From the NCBI RefSeq assembly GCF_030272615.1, contig NC_081405.1, positions 25,095,272 through 25,159,271 of the forward strand: DNA of 64,000 nucleotides, given 5' to 3'. The position numbers were made by a program, and so were the translations under genes. Source of the DNA: Cryptomeria japonica. Lineage: Eukaryota; Streptophyta; Pinopsida; Cupressales; Cupressaceae. Shown here one piece after another: positions 23,932-34,312 of this stretch (its first letter is position 1; each line of letters begins with the position of its first letter). The notes beneath the pieces are model-generated. The model ran no database searches, had not been told where the DNA came from, and saw only the letters and a program-made list of their open reading frames with translations.

Positions 23932-24725
23932 TGTTAGGGATCCCATAGATACTGAGAGGGGGGGTGAATCAGTATCTAACTGGTAATTAGAATTTCTTGA
24001 CTTAAAACATGCAGAACATAATATAACAGTGTACCAATATGCAAGAAATAATGCAATAAATAGAATCAAGAACATCCACATGAAAAGCATGCCATAACAC
24101 AAGATTTTAACGAGGAAAGCTGGTGGGGGAAAAACCTCGGTGGGATTTGTGACCCACAATATTCACTCATTGGCCAATAAGAGAATATTACTTACAATAG
24201 GGGCCTACACATGCAGGATGGCCAACTGCCTAGAGCTCACTGCTCAATGGGAAGTCTCACTAACTTACAATAAGGATCATACAAATCCAATATCTTGTAC
24301 TGCTTTACAATAGCATCTTCAATGCCAGATTCAGTACCGATTCCTTCTCTGTTCTTTACATATACCCCTTAAACTATATTTCACGCAATAGTTCTACCTA
24401 ATATTTTCCTTTTTGCTTCTACACATCATCACAAATGTCTACAATGATCTCTTTTGTATATAAGATTCATTTTACAATTTGCCAAGTTGGCTTACACATT
24501 TTTACAATAATAAACAAAATATAATATAACAAAATCCTATCGTCCTCTATGCCGGTATACTTCTTTTCTTCTGTGTTGGTGTCGGTGTCCTGAGTACCAA
24601 TATAGGGTGTGATCTGCTAATGCCGGTATAATGCTTTTGTTGATGCCATAAGATTGCAAGGTTTCCATCAATGACAAGACCTTCAATCACATACAATGTC
24701 TCATTTGAGTGTGCATATGCCAACA
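23932..24725 (-). repeat. E2 LTR C (5' LTR)
   Basis: 794 bp, TGTTAG...CAACA. It carries the cleanest LTR hairpin: tagatactga at 23946-23955 pairs with tcagtatcta at 23969-23978, ten of ten. The outer target duplication ataat is at 24726-24730. Confidence 0.93.
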
Positions 24726-24730
24726 ATAAT

Positions 24731-25867
24731 TGGATATTCTCTTCATTTTCTTCAACAGTCTTCTTGGTAAGACTTCTCGGTTGAACATAGACAAATTCAT
24801 CATAGTCTTTTGGTTCCTTGGAATTTCCTTCATCATTTCTTTCTACAAATTCATCAATTTTCACATTTGCACTTTCTACTATTTTGTTAGATGATTTGAT
24901 CAGACATTTAAATGCTTTTCTTCTAGAAGAATAACCTAGAAATGTTCCTTCTTCACTTTTCTAATCAAATTTGCCATTTCTATCATCTCTATGAACATAG
25001 CATCTACTTCCAAAGATTTTAAAATAACTTACATTAGGTTTCTTATCATACCAGATTTCATATGGTGTCTTCAAAGTACCTTTCTTCAATTGAACTCAGT
25101 TCAAGGTGTAAACAACAGTGCTTATTGCTTCTCTCCAAAATGTTTGTGGTGCCTTCTTTTCAATCATCAGCGTTTTAGCACAATCCACAATAGATTTGTT
25201 TCTTCTCTCAACTATTCCATTCTGCTGTGGAGTTCTCGGTGCAGAGACTTGTCTTTTAATACCATGATCATTGCAAAATAAGTTGAACTTATCAGATGTG
25301 AACTCTCTTCCTCTATCTGATCTAAGACATTGCAGTTGTCTTCCTGTTTCATTTTCAACTCTTGCCTTGTACCATTTAAACATTTGAAAAGCTTCTGATT
25401 TTTCTTTTAGAAACATTACTGACATCATCCTTGAATAGTGATCCACAAATAATATGAAATATTTATCACCATAATAACTTTGAACTTTCATAGGACCACA
25501 AAGATCAATGTGCACTAGATCTAAAATTCCCTTAGAAGTGTAAGACTTACTTGTAAAGCTTAATCTTGTCATCTTACCCATCTGGCATCCTCGGCACATA
25601 GCATTCTCAGGTTTTTCAAGACTCGGTAGACCTCTTACTCGGTGCTTCTTGCTTATTTTGATCAGATTATCAAAATTTACATGACAAAACCTTTTATGCC
25701 ATAACCAGGTATCATCTATCTTTGCATGCAAACACTTGTTACGAGTTGAGTCAAGGTGAAATGTGTTACCTTTTGTTTGTGTCCTGGTAGCAGCTAACTT
25801 TCCATTCTTGTCATGAACTTTGACAATTCCCTTCTGAAATTCTATTCGGTAACCTATGTTATTTAGC
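24731..25867 (-). pseudogene. pol: E1 copia integrase and linker
   Basis: The N-terminal zinc-binding part reads LWHKRFCHVNFDNL then CRGCQMGKM (HHCC). The catalytic core has DLCGPMKVQSYYGDKYF, LRSDRGREF and TPQQNGIVERRNK, carrying D, D and E. A stop (after VVYTLN) interrupts the GKTP/GTLKTP-type C-terminal region, and an acidic linker (SERNDEG-like, EDYDEFVYVQP) follows up to the E2 junction. The same linker is uninterrupted in E6 near 48490-48640. The frame is continuous with gag and protease upstream except for a TAG after LLSVA. Confidence 0.92.
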
Positions 25868-27219
25868 TATGCTACACTCAACAAATTGTATTTCAAACCT
25901 TCAACCCAATAAACATTATTGGATCTTGCATTATCAAGAAGTGCTATAGATCCTTTACCTCTTATCGGACATGGTGCATCATTACCAAATCTGACATAGC
26001 CTCCATCATAATCTTCTAATATAACAAACTTGTGTTTATCTCCTGTCATATGATGTGAACAACCAATATCTATAATCCAAGAATCATTAGTGTTTATGTG
26101 AGATATTAGAGATTTTTCTTCATATCTTTCTTCATCTGATCCATCTTTGATAGCCACATAAACTACTTCCTCTGTATCAGTCTCATCTAATTTATCATCA
26201 TTGGACTCTTCATCAGCTATTAAACATGTCTTTCCATCTCTTCTTCTGAAGTCTTGGTGTCCTCTGTAATGATTATCTTTATGTCTATCATCTCGGTAAT
26301 CTCTCTTTTCAGTAGAATCTTTGTCAGGATAGTTAGAAGCCATATGTCCTATCTTATCACAATTGAAACATTTCAAAGGTAGTTTTCCTTTATACTTACC
26401 TTTGCCTCTCGGTAACCTTTTGGCTAATAGTGCTTCAAACTCTTCTTGCTTTCTGATTTCCTCATACAGTTTGTGTACTGCCTCCATGTTCTTATGAAAT
26501 CTTTCACTTGCTCCACTGTGATCTCCTTCAGAGTACTTATACTTTATTTTATTGAAATCATTAGATTCATCAAGATGAAAAGAACTAAATGTAGATTCAA
26601 CTTTATTTACCGAAGATCCACTGTTATCAAAGTTATTCAATTCAAATGCATGTAGCTTACCAATAGTAGCATCTAAAGAAACTGGCATATTAGGTACAGA
26701 CCTCAATTCATTGATTGTAGAGACTCAGGTTGCATAAGCCAGTAGAAGGGTTCTTAACAACTTACTTGTTATATCCTTTTCTTCAATAGTTCCACCTGCT
26801 CCTTTGATTTGATTGGCAATCTCCTTTAGTCTTGTACTGTACTGAGTTATGTTCTCACCTTCATTCATCCTCATAGATTCAAGTTGTCCTCTTAGACTAT
26901 CTACTTTTGCTCTTTGAACATGTTCATCTCCTCCATACACTGATATGAGCTTATCCCACATTGCCTTTGCATCATTGCAGCCTTCTAGATCATTAAACTC
27001 TGAATCGGTCAATGCAGATGTTATTTCAATCATTGCTTGAATATGTTCTTGCTTTGCCTTTATCTCTTCCATAGTCAATGGATAGGTGCTCAGTGTAACA
27101 AAATCATTCTCCAGATAGTATACAGCATATTCTCCAACTCCTAATAGATGTAGCTTCATCCTTTTCTACCATGTAGAGAACCTTGACTTGTTCAACTTTG
27201 GTGCATCCTTCTTATACAT
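25868..27219 (-). pseudogene. gag: E1 copia gag and protease
   Basis: An ATG at 27219 (MYKKDAPKLNK) opens the frame; a stop soon after leaves the open part at 27159. Capsid sequence of the UBN2 type follows (YLENDFVTLSTYPLT, AKAMWDKLISVYGG, ENITQYSTRLKEIA). One in-frame TGA lies near 26710. The single zinc knuckle is CFNCDKIGHMASNY, in which the last Cys is Tyr. The protease site reads SWIIDIGCSHHMTG, with Ile where copia proteases have Ser or Thr in D(S/T)G. Both changes would impair RNA packaging and processing. Confidence 0.9.
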
Positions 27220-27269
27220 CTTTGGATCTTTAACTCAAGTTCCTTTAAACTATTCTTCCAGAGTCCAAA

Positions 27270-27281
27270 GCTCTGATACCA
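27270..27281 (-). other. Primer binding site of E1
   Basis: TGGTATCAGAGC on the minus strand, two bases inside the 5' LTR. Confidence 0.9.
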
Positions 27282-27283
27282 AT

Positions 27284-28804
27284 TGATAGTTCTGATACTT
27301 AATATAAGTATAGATCCAATAGCCAACAAGATGAGAGGGGGGGGGTGAATCATACAAACTTAATCATCCATAAAAACTTCAGATTCAACCTCGGTAACAT
27401 ATATTTCAGTAATATAACCAAAACTGTTAAACATGCAAACTCAAAAGCATAGAAACATCATAAACCTCATAACACCAGATTTAACGTGGAAACCCAAATA
27501 GGGAAAAACCACTGTGGGATTTTGGACCCACTAAGAAATATACTCTTCTAGAGTATGCTCGGTTAAAAGCAAATCCCGTTAAAGATTACAAACACATTTC
27601 TAGATGTGACCCGGTTAAGGGATTTCCCTCAGATCTGTTAGTATCTTCACCTTATTAGAAGTGACCTTGTTAAAGGATTTCAAACACTCAATCAGAATGT
27701 CACCTTGCTAGAGGGTTTTACAAATAAGACTGTTAAGTCCACTCGATTAAGAGATTTTCTGTCACTTTCAAAAAATAACAGTAGTAAAAATCTATCTGCA
27801 ACTTCACATCTAAAATGCTAAAGCAGATTCTTATTTGTTCAATACAATCTAGACATATAACTCATCTTGTCTATCTGCTGGGCTTCTATACTCTGTTATT
27901 CAAATAGGTCTTCAAGCTTTTGTGCTCGGTAATCACTATGTAGCATCCCTGTGCATACACTTTCCCGTGTGCATTGTTTATCAACAGTTTCCTATTTATA
28001 AACAATTATCTAACCACTTAATCTCCTTGATCACATTTCCCATGAACAATCATAGCCATCAAATCTTCGATCTTGTCCAGGTTCAATCCATCTTTCGATC
28101 TGAAAACATTTTACCCTGCCTAGGAACTTGCATATATTTCTTGGAACTTGTGTCAAGGTATTGCGGTTCAATCTGCGTTGTAGATCTTCATACTGACTTT
28201 ATATTGCCTTAGATTCATTAACAAACTATATTAATGGCATACCAATCATTCAATCAGTTCTAGCTCATCAGCTTCATTAAATAACACATGTAAACATTTA
28301 ATGCATTCTATTATAGCTTGGTTACAACTTGGTAAATACTAAACTTCACTCGGTAGACATTCCGCCTTCATTAACCAATAGTGATAACCTTAGGGTTTAC
28401 CGACTAGGTTCCTTAGGGTTTACCGACTAGGTTCTTTGCTTGATAAAATAGTATAGTATTAACCTTTACAATTTACAACATATGTATGATGTTAAAACAA
28501 TCTAAAACATCATGATCTCATCATTGTCTGACTCGGTAATAGTTGCCCATTGAATACCTTATTCATCATATTCTTTCCTGTGTCTTTTACCGACATCTTT
28601 CTAATCTTCAAATCATACTTCTCAAGATATGGCAACATCATACTGAATTAGAAAATCAATTTCTTTACATCAATGACAAAATAATAATATCAAGACAGTA
28701 AACATCCTTAATCAGTTATATCCATAATCATCAACAACCTTCTCAGTATCCTTATGAAATGCCAACAATCTTTCATTCTCTATTATAATGCAATATTGCC
28801 AACA
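27284..28804 (-). repeat. E1 5' LTR
   Basis: 1,521 bp. Near 28385-28435 the block ccttagggtttaccgactag is present twice in tandem; the 3' LTR at 1476 has one copy and E6 has two. It lacks the extra ccccttattcat piece of the 3' LTR. Target duplication ggttc follows at 28805-28809. Confidence 0.92.
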
Positions 28805-28809
28805 GGTTC

Positions 28810-29874
28810 TACCGGTGGAGGAGTATTCCCAATTTTTAGATCAGCTTTTCTAATCCATTGTTTTGAGAATTCTTGCTTAACCTCTTCAACTTTTTCTTTA
28901 CCTTTCAAGCTAGAACTTTTGTTGTCTACCGGTGATCCTTTACTTCTACAGAATTTTGCAATATGCCCAATCTTGTTACATGCATAACAAGTTACATTAT
29001 TCTTCTGAATAGTTTTCCCATAACCTATGTCGGTTTGTGTTCTGCATTGATTAGATAAATGTCCAAATCTTCCACAAACATAACATCTCACATTAATTCT
29101 GCAATTCTCAGAATTGTGACCAACTTTGTTGCATTTAGAATATTGACCGGTGGGTGTGTTGATATTTTGATAATTTCTAGATCTACATTCATTTTCTCTA
29201 TGGCTATACTTATTATAGTTAAAGCATTTTCCATTGAATTTATAAGCACTAGGTTGCCTTACCGGTTTGCTGTGATCCTGTGTGTTTGCAATACCGGAAC
29301 TTTCACCAACTTCAAAGCCAATTCCAGAAGTCCCACCTTTAGGTTTTTTATTCTTCAGCAAGTTGCCAAGTTCCTCTGAGCTTTTCTTGAATTTTTCTTT
29401 ATGTTGATTTGTAGTTTCTAGTTCTCTTTCTAAGACTTCTTTCTATCTCATCAGTTCATTTGAGTCATTCTGAGTGTGCATCAAATCTGTCTTTCATAGA
29501 TCATTTTCATAGCTAAGTCTTATGTTCTCATTTGTTGCATCACTTAGTCTTCTGGTTAATTCTTCTTCATTCTTCTTCCTATCTTCAATCTCTTTACAAA
29601 ATCTCATAGTCATATCCTGCATCTCATTTTTTGTAGTTATGTTCTCCAGTTTCAGCTTACTTAACATATCATTAAGTGATTCCTTTTCATCATTCTCATT
29701 TTGCATCTTTTCACAAAGTTCTCTTCTCTTATTTCTTGCGATAGTAAGATTCTCTTGCAGTGCCTGAATGATATCCTGAGCTACTTTTAGATCATCTTCT
29801 AGTTTGATATTTTTCAATTTTTCTGCATCATAGTCTAAGAGAGCAGCTTCAAGTTGCTTCATCAGATTTTTCAT
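28810..29874 (-). pseudogene. E3 ORF1: Gag-like protein with four zinc-knuckle positions
   Basis: The start is the ATG at 29874 (MKNLMKQLEAALLD). A coiled coil of about 185 residues follows, with stops near 29490 and 29440. Then come four CCHC positions: CFNYNKYSHRENEC (second Cys is Tyr, Gly is Ser), YSKCNKVGHNSENC (first Cys is Tyr), CYVCGRFGHLSNQC and CYACNKIGHIAKFC (both intact). The tail KGKEKVEEVKQ leads to NTPPPVE, where E1 interrupts it; the last residues are at 1428-1475. Coiled coil plus multiple knuckles right after the 5' LTR is what a Gag nucleocapsid would look like, though I cannot assign it to a known Gag family. Confidence 0.82.
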
Positions 29875-29931
29875 CTTTACCGGTGTCAAGATCTTCCTCA
29901 AGCTGTTAGGCTTCTGAAAATAGAGGATCAT

Positions 29932-29943
29932 GCTCTGATACCA
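29932..29943 (-). other. Primer binding site of E3
   Basis: TGGTATCAGAGC on the minus strand, two bases inside the E3 5' LTR. Confidence 0.9.
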
Positions 29944-29945
29944 AT

Positions 29946-30784
29946 TGTTAGGAAACTCAAAGATACTAAGAGGGGGGGGTGAATCAATAACTAACCGGTA
30001 ATTAGAATTTCTCAACTTAAAACATGCAGAACATATTGTAACAGTGTACCGGTATGCGAAATAATGCAATAAATAGAAATGAAAGAAACCACATGAAAGT
30101 CACACCATAACACAATGATTTAACGAGGAAACCTAGTGTGGGAACAACCTCGATGGGATTTGTGACCCACAATATTCATTTATTGGCCAATAAGAGAATA
30201 TTACTTACAATAGGGGCCTGCACATGCAGGAAGGCCAAGTGCCTAGAGCTCACTGCTCAAATGGGAAGTCTCACTGACTTACAATGTGGATTATACAAAT
30301 CTAATAACTTGTACTACTTTACAATAGCATCTTCAATGCTAGATTCGATACCGGTTTCTGCTTTAATCTTTACATATACCCCTTAACCTATATTTTGCAT
30401 AATAGGTCTGCCTAATCTTTTTCTTCACTTACTTCTTCACTTACATTCCTTGCTTACAAAATGTCTACAATGATCTCTTTTATATATAAGAGTCATTTTA
30501 CAATGATATCAATTCAGCTTACAAAGTTTTTCAAATAATAAACAAAATATAATATAACAAAAATCCTATCGGCCTCTATGCCGGTATGCTTCCTTTCTCT
30601 ATGCCGATGTCGGTGTTCTGAGTGCCAGTGTAGAATGTGTTCTACTGATGCCGGTGAACTATCTTGCCGGTGTAATGCCTCACTGGTGTAATGTCTTGCC
30701 GGTGTCATAGGATTGTAAGGTTGCCATCAATGACAAAACCTTCAATCACATACAATGTCTTATTGGAGTGTGCATATGCCAACA
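29946..30784 (-). repeat. E3 5' LTR
   Basis: 839 bp, TGTTAGGAAAC...CAACA, clearly related to the E2 LTRs but more divergent and longer. The extra length includes an imperfect repeat of the words gccggtg/actggtgtaatg at about 30645-30710. Its G-run hairpin has decayed (agatactaag...gaatcaataac). Confidence 0.9.
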
Positions 30785-31269
30785 GTCTATACATTCAACA
30801 AAGTTCACATCAAAGGTGAAACTGGTAAGACCCCTCATGAACTATGGTTTGGTAATACTCCTACTCTTAAGTATTTTAGAATTTTTGGAAGTAAATGTTA
30901 TATTAGAAGAGATGAGTATATTGGAAAATTTAATCCTAGAAGTGATGAAGGAATATTTCTTGGTTATTCATCTAAGAGCAAGGCGTATAGATGTTTTAAC
31001 AAAAGATTGTAGAAAATTGTTGAAAGTACAAATGTAAAGATTGATGAACAATTCAGAGGAACTTCAAGGTATATAGACTCTAAACTGGCAACAAAAATTT
31101 TGACAAATAAACCTACTCTGAATCCACTGGTACAGAATGAAGATCCATTTACCCCGATATCATATGAGGATTCCACATAATTGAGGAACAACAGCAAACC
31201 AAGACACCCCGGTATGTAAGACTGAATCATTCTGAAGATCAGATAATTGGAAACAAGTTTAAAGGATTT
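30785..31269 (+). pseudogene. pol: E4 integrase C-terminal part and linker
   Basis: The frame opens at the E3 junction with VYTFNKVHIKGETGKTPHE, the copia GKTP(H/Y)E motif, then LRYF-type IFGSKCYIRRDE and GIFLGYSSKSKAYRCFN. A stop follows KRL near 31010, and at least one frameshift lies between there and the RT frame at 31270. The upstream part of the integrase is outside the window. Confidence 0.88.
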
Positions 31270-32856
31270 ATGACAAGAGGAAGATTGGAAAATGAAGAGG
31301 TATGTCTTATTTCTCAAATTGAACCATCATCTGTTAATGAGGCATGTGAAGATAAATTTTGGATTAAAGCTATGGAAGAAGAATTAGAACAAATTGAGAA
31401 AAACAACACTTGGACATTAGTTCCCTGGCCTAAAGATAAAAATGTAATTGGAACCAAATGGCTATTCAGAAAAAAAATTAATGAAGATGGTAAGGTTGTC
31501 AGAAATAAAGCAAGACTAGTGTGTAAGGGATATTCTCAAAAAGAAGGAGTTGATCACAACAAAACCTTTCCACCGGTAGCTAGAATTGAGGCAGTCAGAT
31601 TATTTTTGGCTTTTGCAGCACACAAGAACTACAAAGTTTATCAATTGGATATTAAATGTGCATTTTTTAATGGAGATCTTGAAGAGGAAGTATACATTGA
31701 ACAACCTGATGGATTTTCTTTGACAGATGACAATGATATGGTTTGCAGGTTAAGGAAATCTCTGTATGGACTAAAACAAGCTCCAAGAGCTTGGTATGAA
31801 AGATTGGATAAGTATCTTTTAAAGATTGGTTTTACTAAAGGAAATGTAGACAACAATTTATATTATAAAGTAACTAATGATTACATCTTGATTATAAAAG
31901 TATTTGTTGATGATATAATCTTTGGAGGAGAAGATGGATTATGTAAGGAATTTTCTATTAAAATGTAGCAAGAATTTGAAATGTCTATGATTGGAGAAAT
32001 AAAATTCTTTTTAGGATTGCAGATTTCACAAACTGATAAAGGTATATTCTTGAGTCAATCCAAATACTTAAAAGAGTTACTAAAGAAATTTGGGATGGAG
32101 AACTCTAAACCGGTAAGCACACCTATGACAACAAATGACAAATTGTCACAAAGGGATGAATCTACACCTGTTAATCCAACTAGATACAAATCTATGATAG
32201 GAGGTTTACTGTATTTGACACAAACCAGACCTGATATTATGAGTGCAGTATGTATTGTTTCAAGATTTCAAAGTAATCCTAGAGGAAATCATGAATCAGC
32301 AGTAAAAAAGATTTTTTGGTACTTACAAGGCACTATAAATCTTAGATTATGGTATCCTAGAGTTGAAAACTTTGAATTATGTGCATACACAGATATAAAT
32401 TGGGCAGGAGATGTGGATGATAGAAAAAGAACCACCGACGAAGCATTCTTTCTTGGAAAGAGACTAGTTTCTTGGTTGAGTGAGAAACAAGGTTGTACAT
32501 CTTTATCAATAGCAGAATCAGAATATGTTGCAGCAACAACTAACTGTATACAGGTACTATAGCTTAAGCAAATGTTGAAAGACATAAAGGTAAAATGCAA
32601 AGAACCTATTACTATCTATTGTGATAACACTGCAGCAATTGATATATCTAAGAATCCGGTATTACATTCTAAAACCAAACATGTTTCTATCAAACTAAAT
32701 TTTCTAAGGGAAAATGTTGAAGCAAAGGAGATAAAACTGGTTTATGTGAATACTAAAGAGCAGATTGTAGATATTTTCACTAAACCTTTGCCTAAGGAGA
32801 CTTTTGAATATCTCAGAGATCAGCTTGGAGTCATACCACCACCAGTAGAGACTTAG
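31270..32856 (+). pseudogene. pol: E4 copia reverse transcriptase and RNase H
   Basis: The motifs in order are NNTWTLVPWPKDKNVIGTKW, LDIKCAFFNGDLEEEVYIEQ (first catalytic Asp), [16 protein letters not shown] and KVFVDDIIFGGEDG (active-site FVDD). RNase H follows: TDINWAGDVDDRKRTTDEAF, YCDNTAAIDISKNPVLHSKT and KHVSIKLNFLRE. It ends at a TAG at 32854-32856. Only two in-frame stops break the 529-codon stretch (near 31966 and 32560), both TAG. The Asp of the usual TDADW motif is retained. Confidence 0.93.
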
Positions 32857-33242
32857 ACAGTTGATGATTGTCATCAACCGGCAGAATTAACAGAGAAATC
32901 TTTATTTCGGTCCTTGATGAGAAGCTACTTCTCAGGGGGAGTAGTTGGTATATTGAATTGATTGGTATTTTGTATATGAACTTGGTTTTATTGTAACTTT
33001 GGCATTTGATGTGAAAGGGGGAGAGATTGGTATGGAAAAACTTTGAGAAACACAAGGAAAACACATGTTGCTCCTAGGGGGAGAGATTGTTGTTTAGGAG
33101 AGGTTATTACTCTCTGTATCTGTATTTTGATTTCTGCTTATGATCTTTTTGGAGATTGTTGGTTTTTGGTATTTGGCATTTCTATTTTGGCACTTTGATG
33201 GTTTTTCCATCTTGTGTTGCCATCAATGCTAAAGGGGGAGAT
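32857..33242 (+). other. E4 3' untranslated region with repeated polypurine tracts
   Basis: Four G-rich tracts of similar form occur: caggggga (about 32934), aaagggggagagattgg (33016), tagggggagagattg (33076) and aaagggggagattg (33231-33244). Only the last abuts the LTR and is the likely true polypurine tract. Just before it, gttgccatcaatg (33216-33228) pairs with 33268-33280 inside the LTR. Confidence 0.82.
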
Positions 33243-34307
33243 TGTTGGTATTTTGGTATGGTTTTGTCATTGATGTCAACACCTACTAAACTCTTATCAA
33301 CTCTGGCACTTTGGAGAATCAACAACATTCACTGGCAAGCAAGTGACTCATGCACAGTCACCGGCATATGGTACACCAACAAGATATAATTATCACCGGC
33401 ACTTGGAATGATATGGAAAACACATGGTTATGTCGAAGACATCGTTTGGACATCTTGTCCTGGAGTTTTGTTCATTGGTATATTCATAGTTGCATATTTG
33501 TTGTTACCGACAAATAGGTCTAGGGTTACACCGGCAGGTTTATCTTTTCCAGATCAACATGGCACGCTATGGAGATGATTAATTATTGTTGTAGATGCAT
33601 TAAGCCAACCTATTCAATTGGTTATTGCATCAGATATTATATTGTTTGTAAAATGTTTTTATTGTAATCCCTTGTAGAGCTGACCTCCTAAAATTGGTCT
33701 TAGGTTATGGTATAAATGTAAGATCTTATTTGTAAGATCAAATGTGGAATGTGAAAAAGGATTGTGTGAAGGTATATGCGAAAATAAGCAGAACTATACA
33801 TGCAGACATTATTTGAAGATTGAAGGAAGGTTTTGTGAAGACAATCAGAACTACACCGGTACTGAAACCAGCATATGAAGATGATATGTTGTGCAATACA
33901 TTCTTATTGGATTTAACCATCCAACTGTAGTCAGTGTGACTCCCATTTTGTGATTGAGCAGTGAGCTCTAGGCGGTTGGCCTTTCTGCATGTGCAGACCC
34001 CATTTATGTATACTTACTATCTGCAGTAGTATCATCTGATTGTGGGTATGGTTTCCCACCATGGTTTTTCCCCTTATAAGGTTTCCACATACAAATATTG
34101 GAGTTATGTGTTGTGGATAACTTTGTGTTTATGTTTCATGCACTAATCCTTACCGGTATAGCAAGTAACTATTAAAACTATCTACCGACATATTGAACTG
34201 GTTTACCGATATTAAGCATTAAGTTGGCTAAGTTGTTTTTGGTTTAAATTTATTTGACAACTGATTCACCCCCCTCCCCCCCTCTCAGTTGTCTCCGGGA
34301 CCTAACA
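33243..34307 (+). repeat. E4 3' LTR
   Basis: 1,065 bp, TGTTGGTATTTTGG...CCTAACA. Near its end gacaactga (34256-34264) pairs with tcagttgtc (34285-34293) around a C-rich loop. The block tttcccaccatggtttttcc near 34050 is shared in modified form with the LTRs of E2, E5 and the solo LTR at 52142. Confidence 0.9.
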
Positions 34308-34312
34308 ATGTC

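Larger units (their letters stand above)
5130..24725 (-). mobile_element. E2: non-autonomous element with three LTRs and two interiors
   Basis: Three similar LTRs (5130-5924; 10620-11031 plus 18877-19258; 23932-24725), each 794-795 bp, start TGTTAGGGATCCCA and end CAACA. Between them lie two interiors of about 4.7 kb, each with an initiator-Met primer site, ORF1, ORF2 and a polypurine tract in the same order. It is one insertion: the outer flanks are gtaac and ataat (two transition differences), and the E1 linker reads on across it, as the uninterrupted relative E6 shows near 48490. No protease, integrase or RT is present in either interior. The gypsy element E7 lies in the middle LTR. Confidence 0.93.
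1476..28804 (-). mobile_element. E1: Ty1/copia element, near full length, split by E2
   Basis: Two LTRs of 1,523 and 1,521 bp (1476-2998 and 27284-28804) start TGATAG and end CAACA. They flank an interior whose minus-strand order is primer site, gag, protease, integrase, then reverse transcriptase and RNase H: the copia order, with integrase before RT. E2 sits in the integrase/RT linker (gtaac/ataat at 5125-5129 and 24726-24730). E1 itself sits in ORF1 of E3 with agttc/ggttc duplications. The coding frame is nearly continuous but carries several nonsense codons, so the copy is dead although structurally complete. Confidence 0.93.
1..30784 (-). mobile_element. E3: non-autonomous LTR element, 5' portion, split by E1
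   Basis: The element is read on the minus strand, so its 5' LTR is at 29946-30784 and its 3' end lies beyond position 1. Its interior is present as 28810-29945 (primer site and ORF1) and 1-1475 (ORF1 tail and start of ORF2), separated by E1, which left the 5-bp duplication agttc/ggttc at 1471-1475 and 28805-28809. The same interior order is seen in the two copies inside E2. The right border falls in the integrase reading frame of E4, with gtcta at 30785-30789 as candidate target duplication; the matching copy is outside the window. No pol domain was seen in the part present. Confidence 0.85.
30785..34307 (+). mobile_element. E4: Ty1/copia element, 3' half
   Basis: The plus-strand interior starts mid-integrase at the E3 border and runs through RT, RNase H and a 3' LTR (33243-34307). 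The 5' half must lie left of the window, beyond the other end of E3. After the LTR (CCTAACA) the ORF2-like sequence of E5 resumes, so E4 is inserted in E5; atgtc at 34308-34312 is the candidate target duplication. It is a different copia family from E1, judged by its LTR and protein sequence. Confidence 0.9.
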
